Shown here piece by piece: positions 1 to 9,965 of a stretch of DNA of 64,000 nt (the first letter of the stretch is position 1; every line of letters starts with the position of its first letter). The DNA is taken from positions 189,103 to 253,102 of the forward strand of contig CAWHCB010000011.1 of NCBI GenBank assembly GCA_963827905.1, written 5' to 3'. The position numbers were made by a program, and so were the translations under genes. The notes below the pieces were generated by a model. That model saw only the letters and a program-made list of their open reading frames with translations. It was not told where the DNA came from and did not search any database. This DNA is from JACXTP01 sp963827905. Its GTDB lineage: Archaea > Thermoplasmatota > Thermoplasmata > Methanomassiliicoccales > UBA472.

Positions 1-112
1 CCAGGGAGATCGCGTCGTTTCGGATCACCTGGCAATGTGCGCCCAGCTCGCCCAGGTACTGCTTCAGGTTGTAGACGAACGAGTCGTAGTTGTCGATGAT
101 GAGGACCTTCAT
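1..112 (-). CDS. trpG: Anthranilate synthase glutamine amidotransferase subunit, N-terminal fragment
   Basis: The first 37 codons of a class I glutamine amidotransferase run off the left edge. The start MKVLIIDNYDSFVYNLKQYL is the diagnostic N-terminus of TrpG/PabA, the subunit that supplies ammonia from glutamine to the synthase subunit. Its ATG overlaps the trpE stop in an ATGA junction, so the two subunits are translationally coupled. TrpG and PabA cannot be separated from this fragment alone. The trpE-type partner favours tryptophan synthesis. Confidence 0.85.
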   Translation of the reverse strand, partial: MKVLIIDNYDSFVYNLKQYLGELGAHCQVIRNDAISL

Positions 113-1474
113 ACCCTCGCCCCCGTGGCGGGGCATCTGCCCAGCGCCGCCTTCAGCGCGCCGAGCTTGCCCTCGGTCTCATGGTATTCCTTGGTCGGAT
201 CGGAATCGTAGACGATGCCGGCGCCGGCCTGGAAGCGGATATGGCCCGGACTGACGAAGGCGGAGCGGATGGCGATGGCCGAGTCCAGGTCGCCATTGAG
301 GGAGAGGTAGCCGACCGATCCGGCGTAAGGGCCTCTGCGCCCTGCCCTCCAGCTCGGCGATTATCTCCATGGCGCGCGGTTTCGGCGCCCCGGACACGGT
401 GCCGGCCGGGAAGCAGGCGCAGAAGGCGTCCAAGGCGTCCTTGTCATGGTCCAGGGTGCCCTGCACCTTGGAGACCAGATGCTGCACGTGGCTGAACTCC
501 TCCACCTGCATGTACTCCGCCACGTGCACGCTGCCCTCCTCGCACACCTTGCCCAGGTCGTTGCGGGCCAGGTCGACGAGCATGGCATGCTCCGCGCGCT
601 CCTTCTCGTCCCCCTGCATCTCCTCCTTCAAGGCCCTGCGCTCCCGCATGGTGGCGCCGATGGGCCTGGTGCCGGCGATGGGGTAGGTGATGACCTCGTC
701 CCTCTTCACGGTGACCAAGGTCTCCGGGCTGGAGCCCAGCACCTTGCGCTCGCCGAAATCGAGATAGAACATGTAGGGGGAGGGATTGACCTGGCGGAGG
801 GCCTCGTACAGGGAAAGGGGGTCGCCGGCGAACTCCATCTCCTTCTGGCGGGACACGACCACCTGGAACGCCTCGCCGTCGGAGATCCTCTGCTTGGCCA
901 TCAGGACGTTCCGTTCGTAATCGTGGCGCGGGTCCAGGTCCTTGGTCTTGCCGGCCAGGAAGTCCTTTCCCTCCTCTGGGGCGACCTCCTTGTCCAGGAT
1001 GCGGCGCAGGTTGTCGCAGCCGTCCACCGACAGGTAGTGGCATTGGAAGCGGGAGTGGTCATAGACCACCGCCTCCTTGTAGAACCCCAGCTCATAGTCT
1101 GGGAACGAATCGTCGCGGAGGAAGGGCGTCTTCTTTTCCAGGTAGCGCGCGAACTCGAAGGAGAAGTAACCGACCAGTCCGCCCATGAACGGGAAGCGGC
1201 GGTCATCGATGCGGTTCTGCTTGATGACCTCTCGCATGGCCTCCACCGGGTCGTCGCAGCGCGAGGGCGCGCCCGAGACACGGCCATCCTCGCAACGGAG
1301 CACGAACTTGGGGCAGCAGCCGATGAAGGAGTATGAGACGGTCCGCTCCGCTCCCACCGCGCTCTCCAGCAAGAAGGAGGAACGGGCCTGCTTGGAGATG
1401 CGTCGGTAGAGCTCCATGGGCGGGGAGGTGATGGGGAGCGATTCGACGGTGATCCTTGAAGAGTTATCTTTCAT
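109..1474 (-). CDS. trpE: Anthranilate synthase component I (one frameshift)
   Basis: Chorismate-binding subunit making anthranilate from chorismate, the first step of tryptophan synthesis. The N-terminal FLLES motif is the tryptophan feedback site typical of TrpE and argues against PabB. The chorismate-binding core follows, with GSSPETLV, PIAGTRPIG, DLARNDLG and FPAGTVSGAPK. About 455 residues are expected. The in-frame reading breaks near position 335, after AELEGR. Deleting one G from a GGG run restores the conserved GPYAGSVGYLS and QAGAGIVYDSDP segments and the stop that overlaps trpG. An AT-rich TATA-like element (about 1498-1508) lies close to the ATG, suggesting a nearly leaderless transcript. 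The break is most likely a sequencing error. Confidence 0.92.
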
Positions 1475-1497
1475 ATGATAAGGAGTACATTATTGAC

Positions 1498-1508
1498 TAT
1501 ATTTAATC
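1498..1508 (-). promoter_or_regulatory. TATA box of trpEG
   Basis: ATTAAATATAG on the minus strand sits about 29 bases before the trpE ATG, the spacing of an archaeal leaderless promoter. The surrounding 1475-1589 stretch is much more AT-rich than the genes and holds no other feature. Confidence 0.45.
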
Positions 1509-1589
1509 ATTATTGTATTTTTTTATACAATTATATTAGAATGACGAATGTGACTTGTAGAGATTTGATGCCATCGAAGAGGCTAGCAA

Positions 1590-2195
1590 CTAGAAGAAAA
1601 GGACCTGAACGCCCAAGGCGATCACCACCAGATTGCCCAGGACGATCGTCGCCACCAGGAACCGGTGGGAGAAGAAGCGCTTGGCGGTCGCCCGAGGTAG
1701 ACCAGGAAGATCTGCCAGCTCACCGATGCCAGTCCCGCTCCGAGCACGAAGGCAGGCCATGTCCTGCCAGGTGTAATCCCAACTGCGATCCGTTGCCGGC
1801 GATCAGCGCGATGAAATAGACGATGGTGAAAGGGTTCAGAGCGGTGAGGACGAAGAACTGCAGATAGATGCGCCCCTCGCTCAGTTCGGGATCGGCGCGG
1901 TTCTCCTGCCTTTTCCTAAGTCTTCATCAACCCATAGACGCCCAGCCCGATGAGGGTGGCGCCGCTCACGATGCGCAGCACCTCCTCGTAAGGCGAGAGG
2001 AAGGCGAGGATGGCCGATCCGGCCACCACCGCCATGGTCGCGAAGGAGATGTCGACGCTGGCCACGGCTATGCCGGCGATGAGGCCCTGTCGCAGACCCC
2101 TTCTCCATCGCCAGGCTGACCAGCAGCACCGAGATGGCCCCGATCGGGATGGCGATGCCATATCCTGCCACCATGCCGTCCACCAGGGCGCTCAT
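1590..2195 (-). CDS. LysE/RhtB-family amino-acid exporter (several frameshifts)
   Basis: Inner-membrane exporter of the LysE superfamily, about 200 residues with six hydrophobic segments. The start MSALVDGMVAGYGIAIPIGA contains the family's N-terminal glycine/proline-rich first helix. The later hydrophobic pieces IAGIAVASVDISFATMAVVAG and SGATLIGLGVYGLMKT, and the final helix FLVATIVLGNLVVIALGVQ, occur in different frames. At least three indels are therefore needed (near 2100, 1915 and 1700). The stop is at 1590-1592. The substrate cannot be told from sequence. It is divergent from the flavin reductase at 2303. Confidence 0.75.
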
Positions 2196-2302
2196 CCACA
2201 CCTCCTCCGGCGGCATGGTCCGCGTTCGGCATAAATCCATCGCCCGACCTCGGGCAAGTTTAACATATGGCCCAAGGACATGCCGCCCCCAGAGGAAGGA
2301 CC

Positions 2303-2880
2303 ATGAAAGTGGTGGCGTTCAACGGAAGCCCGCGCAACAACGGGAACACGCATCAGGCATTGCAGATCGTATTGGACGAGCTGAAGGCGGATGGCATCGA
2401 GGTCGAGCTGGTCAACATCGCCGACAAGCACCTCGAGCCCTGCCATGCCTGCGGCGCCTGCGGCCGGAACAAGGACCAGAGGTGCGTCTACGACAAGGAC
2501 CGGTTGAACGAATGGGTGCAGCTCATGGCCAAGGCCGACGGCATCCTGCTCGGCTCGCCGGTCTACTTCGGCTCCATGTCCGCGCAGATGAAGGCGTTGA
2601 TCGACCGGGCCGGTTATCGTGGCCCGGGCCAACGGGGACATGTTCCAGCGCAAGGTCGGGGCCGCGGTCGCCGTGAACCGCCGCGCTGGCGCGTCTGACC
2701 ACCTTCGACCACATGAACCACTTCTTCCTCATCGGACAGATGATCGTTCCGGGCTCCAACTATTGGAACGTCGTCAACGCCCTCAAACCGGGCGAGGTCC
2801 TGGCGGACGAGGAAGGCATCCGCACCCTGAAGACCCTGGGAAAGAACATGGCCTGGTTGCTGCGGAAGGTAAGGCAGTGA
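2303..2880 (+). CDS. NADPH-dependent FMN reductase / iron-sulfur flavoprotein (two frameshifts)
   Basis: Flavodoxin-fold oxidoreductase. The start MKVVAFNGSPRNNGNT is the phosphate-binding loop for FMN. Next come a cysteine cluster, CHACGACGRNKDQRC, of the kind that holds a 4Fe-4S cluster in archaeal iron-sulfur flavoproteins, and GSPVYFGSMSAQMK for the flavin. The ribosome site GAGGAAGGA precedes the ATG by a few bases. The frame changes near 2620 and again near 2690, where DHMNHFFLIGQMIVPGSNYW resumes the family. The stop overlaps the next gene's GTG, so the two are probably co-translated. A role in reducing cobalamin for the adjacent adenosyltransferase is plausible but only inferred. Confidence 0.8.
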
Positions 2881-3413
2881 GGGAGGTCGGCGACGGGCCT
2901 GGTCTGGTCCAGGTCTACACTGGCGACGGCAAGGGCAAGACCACCGCCGCCCTCGGCCTGGCGCTTCGGGCGGTAGGTCATGGTTATCGCGTGCTGATCG
3001 TGCAGTTCATGAAGACCGGGGAGCCATATGGAGAGAGCCGCTCCTTCCATCACCTTCCCGGCCTGGAGCTGCGCTCCTTCGCCCGGTCCTGCCTCATCAA
3101 CGCGGACCACCCGGAACCGGAGGACTTCCGGTTCGCCGAGGAGGCTTTGCAGTTCGTCAAGGAGAGGACCATGTCGGGGGAGTATGACGTGGTCATACTG
3201 GACGAGGTGAGCATCGCGGTCAAGTGGGGGCTGGTCGACCCGAAGCGCGTGGTGGACCTGGTAAAGGAAAGGCCACCCGGCGTGGAGATGGTGTTGACGG
3301 GCCGCTACGCCCCGCCCGAGTTCCTGGAGATGGCCGACCTCATCACGGAGATGCGCAACGTGCGGCATCCCTACGAGAAGGGCGTGCTCTCGCGGAAGGG
3401 CATCGACAGATGA
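2877..3413 (+). CDS. cobA: Cob(I)alamin adenosyltransferase, CobA/BtuR type
   Basis: Transfers the adenosyl group of ATP to cob(I)alamin to make adenosylcobalamin. The P-loop GDGKGKTTAALGLALRA near the N-terminus, VLIVQFMKTG, a D-E pair in VVILDEVSIA, and the C-terminal VRHPYEKGV are all typical of the CobA/CobO family. The length of about 178 residues matches. The frame is open further upstream, but that part belongs to the frameshifted flavin reductase. The GTG at 2877, overlapping the preceding TGA, gives the normal N-terminus. Co-transcription with a flavin reductase fits the need to reduce the cobalt before adenosylation. Confidence 0.88.
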   Translation: MREVGDGPGLVQVYTGDGKGKTTAALGLALRAVGHGYRVLIVQFMKTGEPYGESRSFHHLPGLELRSFARSCLINADHPEPEDFRFAEEALQFVKERTMSGEYDVVILDEVSIAVKWGLVDPKRVVDLVKERPPGVEMVLTGRYAPPEFLEMADLITEMRNVRHPYEKGVLSRKGIDR

Positions 3414-3480
3414 ACGCCTCCTCCGGTAGCATTCTGACATCAATTTCAAATAGCGCCGCCTGCGTGATTCGTCGGGTAAG

Positions 3481-3696
3481 ATGGTCGAGGTCAAGAAGGA
3501 GTCCAAGTGCCAGATCTGTGACAGCTACAACATGAAGGGCATGTGGCAGTGCGAGTGCGGCGTGATGAACGTCTCCAAGAACGTCAAGTGCTGGAAGTGC
3601 GGACTGCCGCGCGATGACGCCGACCCTCCTGAGCATCGCCTGACCGTTCAGAGTGCCAGCTGTTTCCTCAGCTCGGCCATGTCGATGTTCAGCTGA
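3481..3696 (+). CDS. Small double zinc-ribbon protein
   Basis: A 71-codon frame whose first 50 residues hold three cysteine pairs: CQIC, CECG and CWKCG. This is a compact treble-clef or RanBP2-like zinc ribbon. The C-terminal 20 residues overlap the 3' end of the convergent PRC-barrel gene and look non-conserved, so the real stop may be earlier in another frame near 3630. No catalytic residues are seen. A nucleic-acid or protein-binding adaptor role is only a guess. Confidence 0.5.
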   Translation: MVEVKKESKCQICDSYNMKGMWQCECGVMNVSKNVKCWKCGLPRDDADPPEHRLTVQSASCFLSSAMSMFS

Positions 3697-3926
3697 GCAA
3701 CGTCGGCCAATGTCGAGACCAGGTTGGTCTGCACGGTTATCTGCGCCCCGCGGAAGAGGCGCTTCTTTATCTCCAGCTCCCGGGCGATCCCCTTCTCCAC
3801 CTCGACGATCAAGGAATTGATCTTCCAGGTACCAGGGTCCAAGTTGCAGGCCGAGACCACCCCGATGTCCTTGCCGTCCTTGGTTATGACCCTTTTAATG
3901 TCCACTAGGTCCAACTCTACTGTCAT
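3648..3926 (-). CDS. PRC-barrel domain protein
   Basis: A 92-residue protein with the PRC-barrel beta pattern: DIKRVITKDGKDIGVVSACN, then WKINSLIVEV, a charged helix, and a final beta pair. Single-domain PRC-barrels are common in euryarchaea, where members have been tied to cell division and to RNA-related complexes. The function here is not determined by context. It converges with the zinc-ribbon gene and diverges from the CoA-transferase gene. Confidence 0.8.
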   Translation of the reverse strand: MTVELDLVDIKRVITKDGKDIGVVSACNLDPGTWKINSLIVEVEKGIARELEIKKRLFRGAQITVQTNLVSTLADVAQLNIDMAELRKQLAL

Positions 3927-4071
3927 CTATGCATCCCATCCTATCCCTCGGTCCGGAACTCCATCCCGAAGGCCCGAGATAGATAATGACGCACTAGATA
4001 AAATTGATTTCGATTTTTCTCTCACCCTGCATAATAATCGTTAATAATCCATCTGGGGATATTGCCCTGAG

Positions 4072-5944
4072 ATGAGCGAAGGAAACGGGGACTGGCGGGA
4101 ACAGTACAAGCACAAGCGGTGCACCGCCCAGGAGGCCGTCCAGCACATACGACGGGGCAACACCGTGTTCATCGGCACCGCCTGCGGTGAGCCCCAGGCC
4201 CTGGTCAAGGCCATGATCGACGACGCTGATTACCTGGCGGACAACGAGATCGTCCAGGTCCTCTCATTGGGACTGACGCCATACACCGAGAGGCGCTTCA
4301 CCGAGCAGTTCCGGCTCAATGCCCTTTTCATCGGTCCGAACGTGAGGGAGGCGGTGAACGAGGGTCGGGCGGATTACACCCCGATCTACCTTTCGGAGAT
4401 CGAACGCCTCTTCCAGGACGGCAACATCACCATCGAGGTGGCCTTGGTCCAGGTCGCACCCCCGGACGCGCATGGCTATTGCTCCCTGGGGGTGAGCGTG
4501 GACGTCACCAAGAGCGCCGCGGAGAACGCGGACATCGTCATCGCCGAGGTGAACCCCAACATGCCGCGCACCAAAGGGGACGCCTTGCTCCATGTCAGCG
4601 AGATCGATTATCTGGTGGAGTGCGACGAGCCCATCCTGGAATGGATCCAGGAGCGGGAGGAGGACCCGGAGGTGCTGACCCGCATCGGCCGGCACCTGAG
4701 CGAGCTGGTGGAGGACGGCTCGACCTTGCAGGTGGGATATGGCACCACCCCCAACGCCGTACTTCGCTATCTGGGGAACAAGAAGGACCTGGGCGTGCAC
4801 ACCGAGATGTTCTCCGACAGCATCATGGACCTGGTCGACGCCGGTGTCATCACCGGCAAGCGCAAGACCCTGCATCGGGGCAAGATCGTGGCCTCCTTCA
4901 TCATCGGCTCGCGCCGCCTCTACGACTGGGTCAACGACAACGACATGATCGAGATGCACCCGTCCGCCTACACCAACGACCCATATGTCATCAGTCGGAA
5001 CGATGACATGATCGCCATCAATTCCGCCCTGGAGGTCGACCTCACCGGGCAGGTCTGCGCCGACCAGCTCGGCCACCGCTTCTTCTCCGGTCTGGGCGGG
5101 CAGGTGGACTTCATGCGCGGTTCCGCGCGCTCCCGCGGCGGCAAGCCGATCATCGCCCTCCCGTCCACGGCGCAGAACGGCACCATCTCCCGCATATCCC
5201 CCCACTTGGAGGAGGGGGCGGGCGTGACCACGCCGCGAGGCGACACCCACTATGTGGTGACGGAGTACGGCGTGGCCGAGCTGCATGGCAAGAGCATAAT
5301 GCAGCGCGCCTTGGCCCTGATCAACATCGCCCATCCCAAGTTCCGCGACGAGCTGCTCGCCCACGCCAAGGCGTTGCGCCTCATCTACCAGGACGTCTCG
5401 GACACCGCCTTCAAGGTCACATATCCGGAGCAGTATGAGAGCGTGGCCCGCTTGGGTGAGCTGGTGGTGTACTTCCGCCCGGCCCGCGCCACCGACGAAC
5501 CGCTGCTCCACGAGCTGTTCTACTCCTTCAGCGACCTCACCGTCTACCAGCGCTACATGGCCCCGAAGAAACGATTCTCCCATCTGGAGCTGCAGTCCGT
5601 GGTCAACGTGGACTATTACACCCGGATGACCCTCATCGCCTTCATCAAGGAGAAGGACGTCTGGCGCGCCATCGGCCTGTGCACCTGGGACCTGGACAAG
5701 GAAAGCAACAGCGCCGAGGTGGCCTTCATCGTGGGGGACCGCTGGCAGGGCCGAGGGCGTGGGCAGCCATCTGATGGAGCAGATGGTGCGCATCGGGCGC
5801 GACAAATCGTTGAAGTACTTCACCGCCGAGACGTTGGTCGAGAACAACCGCATGCTCGAGCTGTTCTACCGCACCGGGCACAAGGTGGAGACCCGCCTGG
5901 TCGAGGACACCTACCTGGTCAAGATGGACATCTGGTCCAAGTGA
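4072..5944 (+). CDS. Acetyl-CoA hydrolase/transferase fused to GNAT acetyltransferase (one frameshift)
   Basis: Two enzymes in one chain of about 624 residues. Residues 1-440 are a class I CoA-transferase of the acetyl-CoA hydrolase / 4-hydroxybutyrate CoA-transferase family, with GNTVFIGTACGEP at the N-terminus and TEYGVAELHGKS near the end. The family's CoA-thioester glutamate lies in the GGQVDFMRGS region. Residues 450-624 form a GNAT N-acetyltransferase, with YFRPARATDEPLL, the acetyl-CoA loop RWQGRGVGSHLMEQM, and LVENNRMLELFYRTGHKVE. An indel near 5750, inside the acetyl-CoA loop, splits the two frames. The domain pairing is known in bacteria and archaea. It suggests coupling of acyl-CoA level to protein acetylation. 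It could be linked to acs at 22190, but that link is inference. Confidence 0.85.
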
Positions 5945-7186
5945 GATCAGGCACTGTGTGCCTTTCCTCCTTTTCGAGATCCAGTACCAGCCCAATATGG
6001 CGACCAGAGCGACCGTCCCTAGGACCCATGCGTTGCGGTCCAGGAACACCATGAGGAACAGGCATGTCGCCAGGCCCAACCAGGGAAAGGCCCGGGCGTA
6101 CAACGGGGCCTTCATGCGGATGGCGGACCAGTTCACCAGCGCGTAATAGATCAGCGAGGCGAAGTTGGACACCGCCGCGGCGAAAAGGATGCTGGACGAT
6201 AGGGAGAGCAAGGTCATGAGGGCGCCGAAGATGAGGACGGCGATGTATGGGGAGCCGGTGCGGGGATGCACCGCCACCAGCCGCGAGGGCAGGTCCCCGT
6301 TCCGGGCCATGGCGAAGGAGATCCTCGAGACCCCCAGGAGGGTGGTGAGCAGGACGCTCAATGTCGCGGCCAAGGCGGCGACCGTCACCAGCCTCCCCAT
6401 GAACTGTCCCTCCACCAATGCCGCCTCCGTCAATGGCGAGTCGGAGGCGCCCAGGGCATCGGTGCCGATCAGACCGATGGCGGTGGCCGCCACCAGGAGA
6501 TAGATGACCGTCGAGGCGACCAGCGAGAGGATGATGGCCTTGGGGACGGTGCGCTGCGGGTCCTTGACCTCCTCGCTCAACATGGCCACCCGGCCGAACC
6601 CGGAGAAGGCGAAGAATATCAGAGCCGCCCCTTCCATCACTCCCAAGGGGCCATTCGGAGCGAACGGGGAGAAATTGCCCAGGTCGATCAGGAACAGACC
6701 GCCCAGGACGAATAGCACCAGCACGCCGACCTTGAACATTACCAAAATATCATTGAACCGGGCCGATCCCTTCAGGCCCCAAAGGTTCAACCCGGTCACC
6801 CCGATGCAGGACATGGCCGCCAAGGCATTGAGTGGCAAGGGGATGAACAGCGCCAGATATCCCGCCAGTCCGATGGCGACCGCCGCCCCCGAGGCGATGT
6901 TGGAGATCAGCCACATCCAGCCGGAGACGAAACCCCCCAGGGGCGAGACGAGCTCATGGGCGAACTCATAGCCCCCACCCTCCTTCGGTATACGAGTGGC
7001 GAGCTCGGCGAAGCTCATGGCGGTGAGGGCGGAGACCAGTGCCCCTATCAGCAGGGATACGAGCAGCGCCGGCCCGGACAGGCTGGCCGATACCCCGATG
7101 ACCACGAAGATGCCGGCCCCCACGATGGCCCCCACCCCGATGGCGAAGGCATCGAACAGGCCGAGCGAGCGCCTCAGCTCCACCAT
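5726..7186 (-). CDS. APC-family amino-acid permease
   Basis: Polytopic amino-acid/polyamine/organocation transporter. The start, SLGLFDAFAIGVGAIVGAGI, carries the first-helix GAIVGAGIF substrate loop. EGGGYEFAHE and SGFGRVAMLSEEVKDPQRTVP follow, the latter being the helix 6 unwound region and the following acidic motif. About 12 hydrophobic segments are visible. Family similarity ends at about residue 413 (WYWISKRRKG, near 5950). The last roughly 70 codons run antisense through the GNAT gene, so the true stop is probably at 5947-5949 in the next frame after an indel. The substrate is not predictable. Confidence 0.85.
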   Translation of the reverse strand: MVELRRSLGLFDAFAIGVGAIVGAGIFVVIGVSASLSGPALLVSLLIGALVSALTAMSFAELATRIPKEGGGYEFAHELVSPLGGFVSGWMWLISNIASGAAVAIGLAGYLALFIPLPLNALAAMSCIGVTGLNLWGLKGSARFNDILVMFKVGVLVLFVLGGLFLIDLGNFSPFAPNGPLGVMEGAALIFFAFSGFGRVAMLSEEVKDPQRTVPKAIILSLVASTVIYLLVAATAIGLIGTDALGASDSPLTEAALVEGQFMGRLVTVAALAATLSVLLTTLLGVSRISFAMARNGDLPSRLVAVHPRTGSPYIAVLIFGALMTLLSLSSSILFAAAVSNFASLIYYALVNWSAIRMKAPLYARAFPWLGLATCLFLMVFLDRNAWVLGTVALVAILGWYWISKRRKGTQCLISLGPDVHLDQVGVLDQAGLHLVPGAVEQLEHAVVLDQRLGGEVLQRFVAPDAHHLLHQMAAHALGPASGPPR

Positions 7187-7244
7187 GGGACGAATATTGT
7201 AAATGGACCCTTTATTTCCATTTCACCGTTCGATTTGGAGGACC

Positions 7245-9868
7245 TCAGCGCAGCATCATCAGGCGTTGGTCGATGGGGTCCTGGAACGATGACTCGGACA
7301 TGAGCTTCTCGGAGAAGCGGAACTTGCCCACCGGGGCGAATATCTCGAAACGGGCGCCACAGCCCGGCGCCCCTGTCTCCTTGATGTCCAGGCCGGTTAT
7401 GTGCAGTATCTCGCGGATGAAGTGCAGGCCATGCCCCGACCGGCCCTTGTGGCCCCAATCGAAGATGCGCTCCTTCTCCAGCTCGGAGATGCCATTGCCG
7501 TCGTCCTCGTAGATGATGCGAACGCCCTCGTCCGTCATCTCGTAGGTCAATGAGACGAATGTCACGTGCCCGCCGTGCTTGACCGAGTTCTCGATGAGGT
7601 TCTTGACCACCGAGCCGATCATGGGGTCGGCGAACAGCTCCAGGCCGCCCAGCTCGCTCCCTTGCTTGGCGCCCTTCAGGTCCGCCTCGTCCACCGCCGT
7701 CTCCCAGATGTCCCGCACATGGAACCAGGACGGTTCGGCGGTCCCGAGCGCCTGGTATTGGCGGGTGAAGACCATCTGCTCCTGGATGTGGTTCATGGCG
7801 TGGTGCGCCTTCTTGAGATAGTCGGCCACCTTCGGGTCCACGTTGTACTTCTCGGCGAACTGCATGTAGCTGGAGAGGACCGTCACCATGTTGAGCACGT
7901 CGTGCCTGGTGACATCGCCGAGCAGCGATATCTTCCGGTTCGCCAACCGCATCGACTCCTCGGCCTTCTTCCTCTCGCGTCACGTCGCGGGCGATTATCT
8001 GCACGCCCATGACCCGACCGTTCTCGCGCATGATGGCGCTGTTCACGTCCAGGACGCGGCTCTCGCCGTCGCGGCGCCGCACCTCGATCTCATAGTTGGT
8101 GCGGTCGGTCTCGCCCATCATCTTGGCCATCATGGCCTTGCGGCCGATCGGGGCGGACTCGGGCGGCAGATAGTCGAAGATGTTGGTGGACATGACCTCG
8201 TCCTCCGACCAGCCCAGGAACGATTCGGTGGCCTTGTTCATGGAGGTGATGCGCCCGCCCACGTCTATGGTCAGGACCAGCTCCGCCGCGCTCTCGATGA
8301 TGTGCCGGCTGCGCTGTTCCGCCCGCCATATGGCCTCCTGCGCCTCCATCTGGGGCGTGATGTCCTCCACCATGCGCAGGAACATCCTCTCCCCGCTCGG
8401 GTCGTTCTTGACCACGGAGACCTTGAGGCGGCCATGGAACATGGACCCGTCCTTGCGGATGTAGCGCTTGGTGACCTCGTAGTTGTCCGTCTCCCCCCGC
8501 AGAAGGCTCTCGTGCATGCTCTGGTCGTTCCATACGTCCTCGGGATGGACGAACTCCGGTGGACGGAGCTGCCTCAGCTCCTCGTTGCTGTACCCGTACA
8601 TGCGCTGGGCCGCCTGGTTGGTGAAGACCACCCGTCCCTCCGCGTCGCACAGCGCCATGCCCATGGTGCTCGCCTCGATGATGGAGCGCATCAGGCTCTG
8701 GTTCTCGCGCAGGTACTGCTCCTGCCTCTTCGATTCGGTGAGATCGGTAAGGATGCCCTGGAAATGACTGACGCTGCCGTCCGAGGCCTTGCGCACATAG
8801 GTCTCGTCGCGTATGTATCTCAGGTCGCCCGACCTGGTGACGATCCGGTACTCCTGGATGAACATGGGGGTGTCACAGGAGAGGAACCGCCTCAGTTCGC
8901 ATCGGACCCGCTCCCGGTCTTCCGGGTGGACCAGGTCCGTGAATGACATTTTGCCGGAGGTCAGCTCCGCCGCCTTGTACCCATAGCGCTCCACGTTGTC
9001 CGAGACGTAGGCCACCGACCATTGCGGGTCCGCCCGCCAGACTATGGCCACCGTGCCGCTGTGGTCCAATATGGACTCCAGCTCGTCCGGTCCCACCGAG
9101 GTGGGTGGCAAGGTCTTCTGGGGGATGTGCCGGAAGGCCATCACCCGACCGATGAGCTTGCCCTCCTGTATCAATGGGTTCGAGGAGACGGCGATGATCT
9201 GCCCGTCCCTCATGATGATGGAGCCCATGTCCGGCCTCATGGGGTCGGTGCGCACCTCCATGAAGAAGGAGAACAGCGCCTCGGGCTTGGTCACCTTGGT
9301 GAGCATGGGTTGAAGATAGGTCATCTGACCGACCTTCATCTGGGCCTCCTCCAGGCCCCAGAGCTCGAGCAGGCGATGGTTGTGCATGACCAGTCCGCCG
9401 TCCAGGCCTGATGGCTATGACCCCGATGGGGAGGCTCTCTATGGTGGACCGGAGCACGGTCATGGGGTCGCGGTTCCTTAGACCGCTGTCCCGGGCGCAG
9501 GCCAGGTTGGCCACGGCCTCGCGCAGCTCCACGAACACCGCGCGGGACCCTGCCTTCTTCTGGATGTAGGCGTTGGCGCCGGCCTGGAGCGGGTCGGACT
9601 CGACCTCCTCCTTGCCCCTGGCGGTGAACATGATGAAAGGGGTGGTGTTGCCATGGCCTCGGAGCTCGCGCAGCACCTCGATGCCGTTCTTCCTCGGCAT
9701 CTGGTAATCGCAGATGATGACGTCGAAGCTCTCCTTCTCCAGGCGCTCGACGGCCTTGACGCTGTTGGCCTCCGTCACCACCTCGATGTCCCCGCCGTCC
9801 TCCAGGATCTCCTTGATGAGGTCCAGCATCGATTCCTCGTCGTCAATGAAGATGACCTTGGCTGGCAT
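7245..9868 (-). CDS. Response-regulator/PAS sensor histidine kinase (two frameshifts)
   Basis: Hybrid sensor of about 870 residues with the receiver domain first. Residues 1-125 are REC: acidic FIDDEESML, phosphoacceptor D in VIICDYQMP, and a late lysine in YIQKKAG. Four PAS domains follow (DELESILDHSG, QSLMRSIIEAST, RHIIESAAELVL and one at the first break), with PAC motifs. A HisKA-like helix follows with RHDVLNM, then HATPase with N-box LIENSVKHGG and G-box EDDGNGI. Indels near 9410 and 7965 split it. No membrane segments, so it senses a cytosolic signal. It lies just downstream of flaJ on the same strand but has its own TATA box, so a role in motility control is likely but inferred. Confidence 0.85.
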
Positions 9869-9903
9869 GACCGTTCGTACCTGATTGCATTGAGAGCGCT
9901 CCA

Positions 9904-9935
9904 GATTATAAACGGTGCCTGCCTGGATACCGTTT
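9904..9935 (-). promoter_or_regulatory. Promoter and palindrome before the REC-PAS kinase
   Basis: A minus-strand TATA box GTTTATAATC (9904-9913) stands about 40 bases before the kinase ATG. It overlaps one arm of a perfect 7-base inverted repeat, AAACGGT (9910-9916) and ACCGTTT (9929-9935). The palindrome could be an operator for the kinase or part of the 3' end of the flaJ transcript. Confidence 0.45.
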
Positions 9936-9965
9936 TTGATAAGCAGGGTCGAATTAATGTCGGCC

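Noticed and set aside
444..1336. Long overlapping frames in both strands of trpE, and similar shadows in most GC-rich genes
   Set aside because: High third-position GC leaves antisense and alternative frames open. The peptides are Arg/Gly/Pro-rich or repetitive and match no family, while the opposite frame has clear motifs.
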